In this document: piece after piece, positions 1-9,082 of the stretch
How positions within the stretch are numbered: position 1 is the stretch's first letter
Layout of the letters: every line of letters starts with the position of its first letter
NCBI GenBank assembly: GCA_035474375.1
Contig: DATINJ010000333.1
Coordinates: forward strand, 12,728-76,727
Direction of reading: 5' to 3'
Origin: JANNPJ01 sp035474375
GTDB lineage: Bacteria > Actinomycetota > Actinomycetes > Actinomycetales > Kineosporiaceae
DNA length: 64,000 nt
Notes under the pieces: generated by a model
What the model saw: the letters and a program-made list of their open reading frames with translations, nothing else
Told to the model about the DNA's origin: nothing
The model's database searches: none
Made by a program: the position numbers and the translations under genes

Positions 1-591
1 ATCGGCTGGTTCGTGCCGCCGTGGATGGCAGCCAAGTACCCGGACATCCTGGACTGGAAGAACCTGAACAAGTACGCCGACCAGTTCAAGACCTCGGAGT
101 CCGGCGGCAAGGGTCAGTTGCTGGACGGTGACCCGTCGTTCGTGACGAACGACGAGGCGCTGGTGAAGAACCTGAAGCTGAACTACAAGGTCGTGTTCGC
201 CGGCAGCGAGGCGGCGCTGATCACCGCCTTCAAGCAGGCCGAGGCCAAGAAGACCCCGCTGCTCGGGTACTTCTACGCCCCGCAGTGGTTCCTGTCCGAA
301 GTGCCGCTGAAGAAGGTGGCGCTGCCGGAGTACAAGGAAGGCTGCGACGCCGACCTTGCCAAGGTGGCCTGTGACTACCCGATCTACAAGCTCAACAAGG
401 TCGCCAGCACGAAGTTCATGGCCTCCGGCAGCCCGGCTGCCGAGCTGGTGAAGAACTTCAACTGGACGAACGACGACCAGAACCTGGTCGCCAAGTACAT
501 CGCCGAGGACAAGATGACCCCGGAGGACGCCGCCAAGAAGTGGGTGGACGCCAACCCGGACAAGGTAAAGGCCTGGCTCCCCGCCAGCTAA
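1..591 (+). CDS. Glycine betaine/proline ABC transporter substrate-binding protein (C-terminal part)
   Basis: This is the last 196 residues of an OpuAC/ProX-type binding protein; the reading frame is open from base 1, so the signal peptide and first lobe lie outside the window. The visible part reads IGWFVPPWMA then a lobe rich in Lys and Trp (YFYAPQWF, NFNWTNDDQ) and ends in a typical helical tail (TPEDAAKKWVDANPDKVKAWLP). The family captures betaine or related quaternary amines outside the cell for an ABC importer. It sits just upstream of a dimethylglycine oxidase-like gene and the sarcosine oxidase genes, which fits import of betaine as substrate. A large hairpin follows 29 bases after the stop. 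The exact ligand is inferred. Confidence 0.85.
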   Translation: MGWFVPPWMAAKYPDILDWKNLNKYADQFKTSESGGKGQLLDGDPSFVTNDEALVKNLKLNYKVVFAGSEAALITAFKQAEAKKTPLLGYFYAPQWFLSEVPLKKVALPEYKEGCDADLAKVACDYPIYKLNKVASTKFMASGSPAAELVKNFNWTNDDQNLVAKYIAEDKMTPEDAAKKWVDANPDKVKAWLPAS

Positions 592-620
592 CTACCCGGC
601 TAGTCCTCGCTCCTCTCTCG

Positions 621-674
621 CCGTGATCATGCACGGTTGCCCCTTCACCGGGAAGCAACCGTGCATGATCACGG
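621..674. repeat. Long perfect palindrome, copy 1 (possible terminator)
   Basis: Two perfect 20-base complementary arms (621-640 and 655-674, left arm CCGTGATCATGCACGGTTGC) flank a 14-base loop. It lies 29 bases after the stop of the betaine-binding protein, so it may end that transcript. The same arm sequence recurs at 49351-49400 with a different loop, so this is a dispersed element rather than a plain terminator. Confidence 0.9.
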
Positions 675-792
675 CGGAGTTGGTTTGGGGGCGGAGTCAC
701 GGGCGGATTCCCTTGACGAGCGGTCCCGCAGCGAGGGACAGTCAAGTTGCGCCTGATGGATCGAGTTGCGCGATACGCACTGGAGGCTGAGC

Positions 793-3276
793 ATGACCGG
801 ACCACGGGTGGTTATCGTCGGGGCAGGAATCGTCGGGGCATCGCTCGCCGATGAGCTGTCGGCTCGCGGCTGGGACGACATCACCGTCGTCGATCAGGGT
901 GAATTGCCCAGTCCTGGTGGCTCCTCCTCGCACGCGCCGGGTTTGGTGTTCCAGACCAACGGCTCGAAGACGATGACCCAGTTGGCCACGTACACGGTGG
1001 AGAAGCTGGTCAGTCTCGACCTGGACGGCGAACCGTGCTTCCTCCAGGTCGGTGGCCTGGAGGTCGCCACCACGCCGGAACGGCAGGCCGAGTTGTACCG
1101 CCGGCACGGCTGGGCCACCGGCTGGGGTCTGGACGCCCGGCTGCTGTCGCCGGCCGAGTGCGTGGCGCTACACCCGTTGCTCGACCCGGACCTGGTGCTC
1201 GGCGGGCTGTACGTGCCGACCGATGGGTTGGCCAAGTCCGTCCGCGCGGTCGAGGCGCAGCTACGGCGGGCGCAGTCGCGCGGCGTCCGGCTGCTGGAAC
1301 GCCACGAGGTGACGGACATTCGGACCGAGCCGGCCGAGGACGGCGGGCCGGGCACGGTGGTCCGCGCGGTCGTCACCGATCAGGGCGAGATCCCGGCCGA
1401 TCTGGTGGTCTGCTGCGCCGGCTTCTGGGGGCCGAAGGTGGCCGGGATGGTCGGGATGGACTTGCCGCTCACCCCGCTCGCCCACCAACTGGCCTGGACC
1501 GGACCGGTTCCCGCGCTGGCCGGTCAGGAACAGGAGGCGGTCCGGCCGATTCTGCGCCACCAGGACGCCGACCTGTACTACCGAGACCGGTTCGACCAGA
1601 TCGGGATCGGCTACTACGGCCACGACCCGATGCCGGTCGACCCGTTCGCCATCATGTCCGTCGATGCGGCCGAGTCGGCCGGCGTGATGCCTTCGGTACT
1701 GCCGTTCACCGAAACGGATTTCGTCCCGGCCTGGGAGGAGTCGCAGCGGCTGCTGCCGGCCCTGGGGGACGCCAAGCTGGACCAGGGGATCAACGGGCTG
1801 TTCTCCTTCACCACCGACAACTTTCCGCTGCTCGGTCCGGCTCTCGACGTCCAGGGCTTCTGGGTGGCGGAGGCGGTCTGGGTGACGCATTCGGCCGGGG
1901 TGGGCCGGGCGATGGCCGAGTGGATCGTAGACGGCCACTGCTCGTCTTTCGATCTGCACGAGTGCGACGTCAACCGGTTCGAGGCGCACCAGCTCGCGCC
2001 CGACTACGTGCTGGCCAGGGACTGCCAGAACTTCGTGGAGGTGTACGACATCCTGCACCCGCTGCAGCCGATGGAAGACCCTCGACCGCTACGCACCAGC
2101 CCTTTTCATCCTCGCGAAGCGGCACTCGGTGCGGTCTTCCTGGAGGCTTCCGGTTGGGAGCGGCCGCACTGGTACGAGGCGAACGCCGACCTGGTGGCCG
2201 GTCGCGCCGTGCCGACGCCGGACCCCTGGGCGGCTCGCTACTGGTCGCCGATCATCGCCGCCGAGGCGCAGGTCACCCGCGAGCGGGTGGCGATGTATGA
2301 CATGACCGCGCTGAAGCGGCTCGAGGTCACGGGTCGGGGGGCCACCGCCTTCCTCCAGGAGCTGTTCACCGGCAACGTCGACAAGTCCATCGGATCGGTG
2401 ACTTACGGCCTGTTCCTGGACTCGGACGGCGGCATCCGCAGTGACGTCACGATCGCCCGGCTCGGCCGGGACAGCTACCAGGTCGGCGCGAACGGCGCGC
2501 TGGACGTGGACTGGCTGACCCGCCGGTTGCCGCTGGACGGCACCGTCCAGGTTCGGGACACCACCGGCGGTACCTGCTGCATCGGCCTCTGGGGGCCGCT
2601 GGCCCGCGACCTGCTCGCCCCGCTGACCCGCGCCGACCTGTCCAACGAGAGCTTCAAGTACTTCCGGGGTCTGCAGTTCGCGATCGGGAACGTGCCGGTG
2701 ACCGCGCTGCGGCTGTCCTACGTGGGCGAGCTCGGCTGGGAGCTCTACACCACCGCCGACCTCGGCCTGAAGCTGTGGGACACGCTCTGGGCGGCCGGTC
2801 AGTCGCACGGCGTGATCGCGGCCGGGCGGGGCGCTTTCAACAGCCTGCGGTTGGAGAAGGGATACCGCTCGTTCGGCACCGACATGACCTACGAGCACGA
2901 CGCCTGGGAGGCCGGGGTCGGCTTCGCCGTCCGGCTGCAGAAGGAGTCATTCCTCGGCCGGGAGGCGACCGTCGCCCGGCAGGGCAACGTTCGGCGGAAG
3001 CTGACCTGTCTGCTGGTTGATGCCGCGCCGGGATCCTCGACCGACGGCATTGCGCTGGGCAAGGAGCCGGTTTTCGCCGGTACCACCTGCGTGGGCTACG
3101 TGACCAGCGCGGCCTACGGCTACACCATCGGCCGCTCGATCGCCTACGCCTGGCTGCCGGCCGAACTGTCGGTCCCCGGGCAGCAGGTCGAGATCGGCTA
3201 CTTCGACCAGCGACTGCCGGCCACGGTCGCCGCCGAACCGCTCTTCGACCCGAAGATGGCTCGCCTGCGCGGCTGA
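793..3276 (+). CDS. Dimethylglycine oxidase/dehydrogenase-like flavoprotein (DAO + GcvT)
   Basis: A protein of 827 residues with an N-terminal FAD-binding DAO domain (VVIVGAGIVGASLA at 6-19) and a C-terminal folate-binding GcvT-type domain (from about 430, with YVGELGWELY near the end). His47 in SSSHAPG sits where this family attaches FAD covalently. Length and order match dimethylglycine oxidase, which demethylates dimethylglycine to sarcosine and passes the one-carbon unit to tetrahydrofolate. The ATG at 793 was chosen because GGAGG at 782-786 lies six bases upstream; an in-frame TTG at 766 is less likely. Neighbours (betaine uptake, sarcosine oxidase) support the role. Sarcosine dehydrogenase is the main alternative. 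Confidence 0.85.
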   Translation: MTGPRVVIVGAGIVGASLADELSARGWDDITVVDQGELPSPGGSSSHAPGLVFQTNGSKTMTQLATYTVEKLVSLDLDGEPCFLQVGGLEVATTPERQAELYRRHGWATGWGLDARLLSPAECVALHPLLDPDLVLGGLYVPTDGLAKSVRAVEAQLRRAQSRGVRLLERHEVTDIRTEPAEDGGPGTVVRAVVTDQGEIPADLVVCCAGFWGPKVAGMVGMDLPLTPLAHQLAWTGPVPALAGQEQEAVRPILRHQDADLYYRDRFDQIGIGYYGHDPMPVDPFAIMSVDAAESAGVMPSVLPFTETDFVPAWEESQRLLPALGDAKLDQGINGLFSFTTDNFPLLGPALDVQGFWVAEAVWVTHSAGVGRAMAEWIVDGHCSSFDLHECDVNRFEAHQLAPDYVLARDCQNFVEVYDILHPLQPMEDPRPLRTSPFHPREAALGAVFLEASGWERPHWYEANADLVAGRAVPTPDPWAARYWSPIIAAEAQVTRERVAMYDMTALKRLEVTGRGATAFLQELFTGNVDKSIGSVTYGLFLDSDGGIRSDVTIARLGRDSYQVGANGALDVDWLTRRLPLDGTVQVRDTTGGTCCIGLWGPLARDLLAPLTRADLSNESFKYFRGLQFAIGNVPVTALRLSYVGELGWELYTTADLGLKLWDTLWAAGQSHGVIAAGRGAFNSLRLEKGYRSFGTDMTYEHDAWEAGVGFAVRLQKESFLGREATVARQGNVRRKLTCLLVDAAPGSSTDGIALGKEPVFAGTTCVGYVTSAAYGYTIGRSIAYAWLPAELSVPGQQVEIGYFDQRLPATVAAEPLFDPKMARLRG

Positions 3277-3357
3277 TCGGGGCTGATCGGGGCTGTGTCC
3301 GAGGTCTGGCTCCGAGGTCTGGCTCCGAGCTCTGGGTCTCCGAGCTCTGGGTCAGGG
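3271..3357. repeat. Nested short tandem duplications
   Basis: Starting inside the stop of the preceding gene there are three consecutive near-perfect doublets: GGCTGATCGG twice, then CCGAGGTCTGGCT twice, then CCGAGCTCTGGGT twice. They fill the short convergent space before the Uma2 gene and overlap its last codons. This looks like slippage or serial duplication. Confidence 0.85.
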
Positions 3358-3894
3358 CCAGATTCCGCTGAGGTCAACCTTGGACAGCCAGCAGGTAGCC
3401 GAGTCACGCAGGCCGAACTCGTGGGTCTCCTGGGTCTCCTGGTCCAGCACCCAGTAGGAACCGATCCCCCACTCGGTGTAGAGCTGCTTCTTGAGATACA
3501 GGTCCGCGGCTCGGCTCGAGGGCGAGATCACCTCGACGGCAAGATAGACGTCTTCGGGGCGCAGGGAGGCGCCGCGCTGAGCCGTAGCAGCGCTGCGGTC
3601 TACGACCGCGACATCCGGGATGAGCAGTCGATCCGTTTCCCTGCGGCGCAGGATGTTGACACCCGCCAGGACCCGGAGGTCTGGAGGCGCGAGTTGAGCC
3701 AGAGCAACCGTGAGGTTCGTCGTGATGATCTGGTGGGGGACCCCGACCAGCGGCGTCACGTGCGGACTCCCGTCGATGATCTCGTGGCGGGGCCAGGCCT
3801 GCTCTGGTAGATCATCGAAGCGCACCCCGGCCGGATTGATCGGATCGATGTGCCCCTCGCCCTCCTGCTGGGTAGCCCTCAGACCTGCCAGCAA
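3352..3894 (-). CDS. Uma2 family (DUF820) putative endonuclease
   Basis: About 180 residues with the PD-(D/E)XK-like pattern of the Uma2/DUF820 family: HEIIDGSPHV (38-46), PDVAVVD with Asp94, EVISPSS with Glu121, Lys135/Lys136, then YTEWGIGSYWVLD. The family is abundant in cyanobacteria and actinobacteria; a nuclease fold is accepted but the biological role is unclear. The start is uncertain: an in-frame TAG (the soxG stop) lies three codons upstream, no ATG or GTG is available, and the TTG at 3894 has no clear ribosome binding site. It follows soxG closely and may be read on the same transcript, but nothing else links it to amine breakdown. Confidence 0.7.
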   Translation of the reverse strand: MLAGLRATQQEGEGHIDPINPAGVRFDDLPEQAWPRHEIIDGSPHVTPLVGVPHQIITTNLTVALAQLAPPDLRVLAGVNILRRRETDRLLIPDVAVVDRSAATAQRGASLRPEDVYLAVEVISPSSRAADLYLKKQLYTEWGIGSYWVLDQETQETHEFGLRDSATCWLSKVDLSGIWP

Positions 3895-3900
3895 GCATAC

Positions 3901-4587
3901 CTATCCGTGACTCTGCGTAGCCCCCAGGAGTTGAGCGGTCCCTGCAGTGGCGAACTCGGCGGCGGCGTCGATGAACCAGTCGGCGAAGTAGTCGGCGAAC
4001 GAACCCCGGAACAGCACCCGGTACACCGGGCCGGACGGCGCTCCCTCGGCTCCGGCCTGCCAGATCAGCACGTGGCCCCGAGCCAGCGTGGTCTGCGCGC
4101 AGCAGCCGGCGGTGAACGACCGGGGATGCAGATCAATGGTGCAGCCCTTTTCCAGCAGATCCCGGGCGTTGGGGCCGCTCAGTACCAGGGTGTCACGGTT
4201 GGCGCTGACGTCCACCACCGAACCGCGATCATCGCCAATCGCTTCGATCAGCAGCGTTACCAGGTCGCCGGTGGCGCCGACCGGCCCGACGACGAGAAAC
4301 TCGTCCGGCCCGAGCCAGAGCACCGAGCGCACCTCACCGGCCACCACTCCGTCTATCTCGCCGACCATCACACTCGAAACATTTCCTACTGCAGGCAGTT
4401 TCAACCCCAGCGCGGACTCGACCCGGGAAGCGGAATCGGAGCCCGGAGCTACTCGAAGGCTGACCATGGAAAGGAACGGCAACTCAACTAGTGCCACACC
4501 ACCGGTCAGGGACGCGAACTCAGCGGCCCGGTGTGCGAGCGGACTGCGCCGCCAGCGGTCCATCCCGGCACTCTCCTCAACCGTCAC
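3901..4587 (-). CDS. soxG: Sarcosine oxidase gamma subunit
   Basis: A 228-residue GcvT-like small subunit of heterotetrameric sarcosine oxidase. It carries the usual pattern of this poorly conserved family: an early ALVELPF strand, LGLKLP, then GPDEFLVVGP and the central VVDVSANRDTLVLSGPNARDLLEKG. The GTG at 4587 is chosen because it overlaps the end of soxA by 11 bases and AGGAG lies just upstream inside soxA, so the two are translationally coupled. In known enzymes gamma completes the complex but binds no flavin. It is the last gene of the soxBDAG order. Confidence 0.87.
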   Translation of the reverse strand: MTVEESAGMDRWRRSPLAHRAAEFASLTGGVALVELPFLSMVSLRVAPGSDSASRVESALGLKLPAVGNVSSVMVGEIDGVVAGEVRSVLWLGPDEFLVVGPVGATGDLVTLLIEAIGDDRGSVVDVSANRDTLVLSGPNARDLLEKGCTIDLHPRSFTAGCCAQTTLARGHVLIWQAGAEGAPSGPVYRVLFRGSFADYFADWFIDAAAEFATAGTAQLLGATQSHG

Positions 4588-7507
4588 GGCGGGCTCCTTC
4601 CTGGTCGTAGAACACCGGTGAAGTGATGGTCGCCGCGATGATGCGATCCCCGAGCGGAGCCAGCACGATCTCACCCATCCGATCCCGCCCACCCTTGATC
4701 AGCGCCAACGCGAACGTGCGCTCCAGGGCGGCGCTGTGATAGCTGGACGTGACGTGTCCGACCATCGGCACCGGAAGCTGCCCGGTGAGCGAATCCAGAT
4801 CGGTGCCCTCGGCGACCAATTGCGCTCCCTCGGGGAGCAGTTCGGTCGGATCGATCGGCAGCAACCCGACCAGGTGCTTGCGATCCGGACGGACCGAATC
4901 CGGTCGGCGTAGCGAGCGCTTGCCGACGAAGTCTTTCTTCTTGGAGACGATCCAGGCCATGCCGAGGTCGTACGGGGTGACCGTGCCATCGGTGTCCTGC
5001 CCGACGATCGGAAAGCCCTTCTCCGCGCGCAACACATGCATGGTCTCGGTGCCGTACGGGGTGATTCCGAAGTCGGCGCCGGCGGCCATCACCGCCTCCC
5101 AGACCGCAAGGCCGTACCAGCTGGCCACGTTGATCTCGTAGGCCAGCTCACCGGAGAAGGAGATCCGGGCAATCCGAGCGGGCACCCCCTCGACGGCTCC
5201 GGCCAGCTCGGTCTCGCGGAAAGTCATGAACCCGAAGGCTTCGTTGGTGACGTCGATGGCCGGAGCGAGCCGGGCGATCACCTCGCGCGAACGCGGACCA
5301 ACAACAGCAATCGTCGCCCACTGCTCGGTCACGGATGTGAAAGCGACGTCCAACTGCGGCCATTCGGTCTGATGCCATTCCTCCAACCAGTCCAGGATCT
5401 TGGCCGCACCCCCGGTCGTGGTGCTCAGGTAGAAACGATCTGGCGCCAGCCGCATCGTGACACCATCGTCCAGCACCATGCCGTCGGCTGTGCACATCAG
5501 CCCGTACCGGGCGGAGCCGACTGCCAGGCCGGCGAAGGCGTTGGTGTAGATCCGGTTCAGGAACTCCCCGGCATCGGACCCGACTATTTCGATCTTGCCC
5601 AGCGTGGTGGCATCCATCACCGCGACACCGGTCCGCGCCGCCCGACACTCGCGCAGAACGGCAGTTTTCAAGTCTTCGCCGGGCTGCGGGAAGTACCACG
5701 GCCGCTTCCAATGCCCGACATCCTCGAACAGTGCCCCCGCAGCGACGTGCCACGGGTGGATCGGGGTGACCCGGGCGGAATCATGCAACCGGCCGACATC
5801 TCGGCCGGCCAGCGCGGCGAAGGACACCGGGATCGACGGCGCGCGGAACGTCGTGGTGCCGAGGTCTCCGGGCGAACTCGTGCTGCCGTGGCCTAGAGCC
5901 ACAGCGACGACCCCGGCCGCGTTGACCCCGGAGGTCGCGCCCTGGTCGTGACCGGTTCCGATCGTTGTATACCTCTTGATGTGTTCCATCGAGCGCATTC
6001 CGGCCTCGGTTGCCCGCCAGACATCGGCGACGGTGGCATCCCGATGCAGGTCAACGAAATGCTCGGTCCAGTCGTTCGGAAGCCCATTCCTGGACGGCGT
6101 CAACCAGACCGGCCGTGGTGCAACCCGCGCGCCGTCCGGACGGCGACGACCAGGCTCAGGCAGAGCCACCACCGACTCAGCTACCGGCCTACCGACCAAC
6201 GCAGCGGCTTCAATACCCGCCGCAGCGCCGTCCGCCAAGCAACCGGCCAGGTCGGTGACCCCGTTCGCCGATCCGGCACAACGAACCGCCTGGACCGCAG
6301 CGGCGGGGAGGAACCCGGCGGCCGCGTCGTCCCACCGTAAGCTGCCCCGGGACTGGCTGAACAAGTGGACGTCGGGGCTCCAGCCACCGCAGACTGCCAG
6401 TAGATCGGCCTCGAAACTCCTTTCCCCGAAACCACTGTCGCCGCTGCCGCTGCGCCCATCGTTGCCGTCTTCGGCGAACTCGCAGACCTGAACAGCGGCC
6501 AACCGGTGCGTTTCTGAAGATCCAGTGGTGCCGCAGACCACGGACCCGGGCACCACCTCAACGCCGGCTGCACTGACCTGCGCCATCAGATCGGCCGGTG
6601 GCTGTGAGCGACTGTCGATCACCGCCTCGACCGTGATTCCCGCCGCGAGAAGGTCGAGAGCCACCTGGTAGGCGCTGTCGTCGGTGGTCGCCACGACGGC
6701 ACGCTGACCGGGCACCGCCGCATACCGGTTCAGGTAGGTACGGACGGCACTGGCCAACATGATGCCTGGCCGGTCATTGTTCTCGAACACCAATGGCCGC
6801 TCGCGGGCCCCGGTTGCCAGGACGACACGGCGGGCGCGCACATGCCAGACCCGCTGCCGAGATATCCCGTTCGTTTCCGTGGTGGCCAGATGATCGGTGC
6901 GGCGCTCCAGGACCAGCAGGTAGTTCTGGTCGTAGTAACCGAAAACCGAGGATCGGCTGAGGAGTCGCACCTCGGGCCGATCGGCCAACTGGGCGTGGAC
7001 CGCTGCTGCCCATTCGGCTGCCGGACCGCCGTCCAGAGGCTGAGTGTCGGCGAGCAGGTCACCGCCCGGTTCCGGCTGGTCGTCGACGAGCAACACTCGG
7101 GCGCCGCCGGCCGAGGCGGCGAGCGCGGCGGCCAGGCCGGCCGGCCCGGCACCAACGATGAGTACATCGACGTGAACGAACTTCTTGTCGTAGGTGGCAC
7201 CGTCGGACTCCAGCTCGAGCCGACCGATTCCGCTCAGGGTTCGCGCCTTCAGGCCGTCGACGAGTTCCACGACGGTGGCCGGAAGTACCTCGCCGACCTG
7301 AACCAGTGCATTCGGCTCGGTGACGTCGGCGGTCAGGATGCCCCGAGGGCGACCCCGGTATATTGACGGTGCCACCACGAGCGCATCTTCGGCGACCATC
7401 GCCGAAGCCAGCGTGTCACCACGAAACCCGGTGTACTGCACGCCGTCCAACGTAAAGGTGAGAGCCTCGTTGCGGTCGATCCGACCGCCGGAGGGAAGCC
7501 GCGTCAT
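4577..7507 (-). CDS. soxA: Sarcosine oxidase alpha subunit
   Basis: A 976-residue protein with an N-terminal 2Fe-2S-ferredoxin-like region (LTFTLDGVQYTGFRGDTLAS), an NAD-binding pyridine nucleotide-disulphide oxidoreductase domain (DVLIVGAGPAGLAAALA at about 114-130) and a C-terminal GcvT domain that holds tetrahydrofolate (YGLMCTADGMVLDDG, SFSGELAYEIN). This is the standard architecture of the alpha subunit that takes the methyl carbon of sarcosine onto folate. The ATG at 7507 overlaps the soxD stop in ATGA and is preferred over an upstream in-frame extension. The function is secure because beta, delta and gamma are adjacent. Confidence 0.95.
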   Translation of the reverse strand: MTRLPSGGRIDRNEALTFTLDGVQYTGFRGDTLASAMVAEDALVVAPSIYRGRPRGILTADVTEPNALVQVGEVLPATVVELVDGLKARTLSGIGRLELESDGATYDKKFVHVDVLIVGAGPAGLAAALAASAGGARVLLVDDQPEPGGDLLADTQPLDGGPAAEWAAAVHAQLADRPEVRLLSRSSVFGYYDQNYLLVLERRTDHLATTETNGISRQRVWHVRARRVVLATGARERPLVFENNDRPGIMLASAVRTYLNRYAAVPGQRAVVATTDDSAYQVALDLLAAGITVEAVIDSRSQPPADLMAQVSAAGVEVVPGSVVCGTTGSSETHRLAAVQVCEFAEDGNDGRSGSGDSGFGERSFEADLLAVCGGWSPDVHLFSQSRGSLRWDDAAAGFLPAAAVQAVRCAGSANGVTDLAGCLADGAAAGIEAAALVGRPVAESVVALPEPGRRRPDGARVAPRPVWLTPSRNGLPNDWTEHFVDLHRDATVADVWRATEAGMRSMEHIKRYTTIGTGHDQGATSGVNAAGVVAVALGHGSTSSPGDLGTTTFRAPSIPVSFAALAGRDVGRLHDSARVTPIHPWHVAAGALFEDVGHWKRPWYFPQPGEDLKTAVLRECRAARTGVAVMDATTLGKIEIVGSDAGEFLNRIYTNAFAGLAVGSARYGLMCTADGMVLDDGVTMRLAPDRFYLSTTTGGAAKILDWLEEWHQTEWPQLDVAFTSVTEQWATIAVVGPRSREVIARLAPAIDVTNEAFGFMTFRETELAGAVEGVPARIARISFSGELAYEINVASWYGLAVWEAVMAAGADFGITPYGTETMHVLRAEKGFPIVGQDTDGTVTPYDLGMAWIVSKKKDFVGKRSLRRPDSVRPDRKHLVGLLPIDPTELLPEGAQLVAEGTDLDSLTGQLPVPMVGHVTSSYHSAALERTFALALIKGGRDRMGEIVLAPLGDRIIAATITSPVFYDQEGARRDG

Positions 7508-7770
7508 GGGAGTTCTCCCGGCCGATAGATGCTGACGAATTCGTTGGTCACGGTGTCTCTGACGGCGTTGAACCAACGCCGGCACCCGGACGAGTGCACC
7601 CAGCGCTCGGCGAAGGGACCCTTCGGGTTGGCTCGGAAGAACAGGTACTGGGCCCATTGCTCGTCATCCAATGCTTCCGGGTCGGCCGGATAGGCGACGT
7701 GCGCCTGCCCGCCGTAGCCGAACTCCGGCTCCTCACGCTCCCCGCACCAGGGGCAACTGATCAGCAGCAT
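7504..7770 (-). CDS. soxD: Sarcosine oxidase delta subunit
   Basis: An 88-residue protein with the complete zinc site of this small subunit: Cys6 and Cys9 in ISCPWCG, His59 and Cys63 in HSSGC. The middle is typical as well (FGYGGQAHVAYP, DEQWAQYLFFRANPKGPFAERW). The gene lies 11 bases after soxB and overlaps soxA by four bases. Delta is needed for assembly of the four-subunit enzyme. Confidence 0.95.
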   Translation of the reverse strand: MLLISCPWCGEREEPEFGYGGQAHVAYPADPEALDDEQWAQYLFFRANPKGPFAERWVHSSGCRRWFNAVRDTVTNEFVSIYRPGELP

Positions 7771-7781
7771 CGATCCGTCTC

Positions 7782-9020
7782 CTAATGGGCCACGGCGGCA
7801 GCGCCGTGCTCGTCGATGAGGGCTCCGGTGGTGAAGCGCTCCAGGCCGAACGGCGCGTTCAGCGGGTGCGGCTCACCGGTCGCGATGGTGTGCGCCAGCA
7901 CCCACCCCACGGCCGGAGTTGCCTTGAAACCACCTGTGCCCCAGCCGCAATTGATGTACAGGTTCTCGAATGGCGTCCGGCCGATGATGGGTGAGGCATC
8001 GGGTGAGACGTCGACGATGCCGGCCCAGGTACGCAGCACGTGTGCGCGAGCAAACAGCGGGAACAGTTCGACTGCGGCCGCCATCTGCTGCTCGATGACA
8101 TGCACGGAGCCACGCTGACCGTACGAGTTGTAGCTGTCGACCCCGGCACCCATCACCAACTCACCCTTGTGGGCCTGGCTGACGTAGACGTGCACGTGGT
8201 TCGACATCACCACCGTGGGGTGGATCGGCTCAAGCAATTCCGACACCAACGCCTGCAGTGGGTGGCTCTGAACCGGCAACGGCAGGCCCAGGGTCTCCGC
8301 CAGGACGCTGGAGTGGCCGGCCGCCGCGAGCGCGACGCTGCCGGCTCGGATCGACCCGCGCGTGGTCTCGACTCCGACCACCTTGTCACCGTCCCGCAGG
8401 AAGCCGGTCACCTCGCAACCCTGGATCAGGTCAACGCCCAGTTCGTCGGCGCGACGGGCGAACGCCCAGGCGACGTGATCGTGCTTCGCGATGCCGGCCC
8501 GCGGTTGCCAGGTAGCACCGAGGACTGGGTATCGGACGTCCGGTGAGATGTTCAGGATTGGACAGGCCTTCTGGACCTCTTCGGGCGTCAGCCACTCGCT
8601 GTCAACACCGTTGAGTCGGTTGGCGTGGACCCTGCGCATGCTGTCGCGGACGTCTTGCAGGGTGTGCGCGAGGTTCATCACGCCGCGCTGACTGAAGAGG
8701 AAGTCGTAGTCGAGCTCTGCGGGCAAGCCCTCCCACAGCTTCAACGCGTGCTCATAGATCGCCGCGCTCTCGTCCCACAGATAGTTGGACCGGATGATCG
8801 TGGTGTTCCGGGCCATGTTGCCGCCGGCCAGCCACCCTCGCTCGAGGACCGCGACGTTGGTGATGCCGTGGTTCTTGGCCAAGTAGTAGGCGGTGGCCAA
8901 GCCGTGGCCACCGGCTCCGACCACGATCACGTCGTAGGAGCGCTTCGGGTCTGGGGTGCGCCACAGCCAGTCCGGATGCTGCTGCCCGGTCTGCCCCGGC
9001 CCTGAGTCGAACTCCGTCAC
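7782..9020 (-). CDS. soxB: Sarcosine oxidase beta subunit
   Basis: A 412-residue DAO-type flavoprotein. The FAD-binding motif is at 32-45 (IVVGAGGHGLATAYY), and AGIAKHDHVAW at 175-185 contains His180 and His182 in the region where the family carries covalent FMN. LYINCGWGTGGFKATPA near the C-terminus is the usual active-site loop. It oxidises sarcosine to glycine and passes the methylene group to the alpha subunit. It is the first gene of soxBDAG and is divergent from a GntR regulator, with a 16-base palindrome between them. Confidence 0.95.
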   Translation of the reverse strand: MTEFDSGPGQTGQQHPDWLWRTPDPKRSYDVIVVGAGGHGLATAYYLAKNHGITNVAVLERGWLAGGNMARNTTIIRSNYLWDESAAIYEHALKLWEGLPAELDYDFLFSQRGVMNLAHTLQDVRDSMRRVHANRLNGVDSEWLTPEEVQKACPILNISPDVRYPVLGATWQPRAGIAKHDHVAWAFARRADELGVDLIQGCEVTGFLRDGDKVVGVETTRGSIRAGSVALAAAGHSSVLAETLGLPLPVQSHPLQALVSELLEPIHPTVVMSNHVHVYVSQAHKGELVMGAGVDSYNSYGQRGSVHVIEQQMAAAVELFPLFARAHVLRTWAGIVDVSPDASPIIGRTPFENLYINCGWGTGGFKATPAVGWVLAHTIATGEPHPLNAPFGLERFTTGALIDEHGAAAVAH

Positions 9021-9047
9021 GGCACCCTCCGAACCAAACTGATAGAT

Positions 9048-9063
9048 GACTGATGTATCAGTC
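9048..9063. promoter_or_regulatory. Candidate GntR operator between soxB and its regulator
   Basis: Bases 9048-9063 form GACTGAT-GT-ATCAGTC, with perfect seven-base arms around a two-base centre. The site is 28 bases upstream of the soxB start and 20 bases upstream of the preferred gntR start. FCD-type GntR proteins bind palindromes of about this size and often control the divergent operon and themselves. An in-frame ATG at 9053 lies inside it, which argues against that start. Confidence 0.65.
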
Positions 9064-9082
9064 GTCGGTTAGGCTAGGCGCC

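Noticed and set aside
1035..2300. 421-codon open frame within the dimethylglycine oxidase gene
   Set aside because: It is an Arg/Gly/Ala-rich alternate frame of a gene with clear family motifs; high GC content makes such long shadow frames common.
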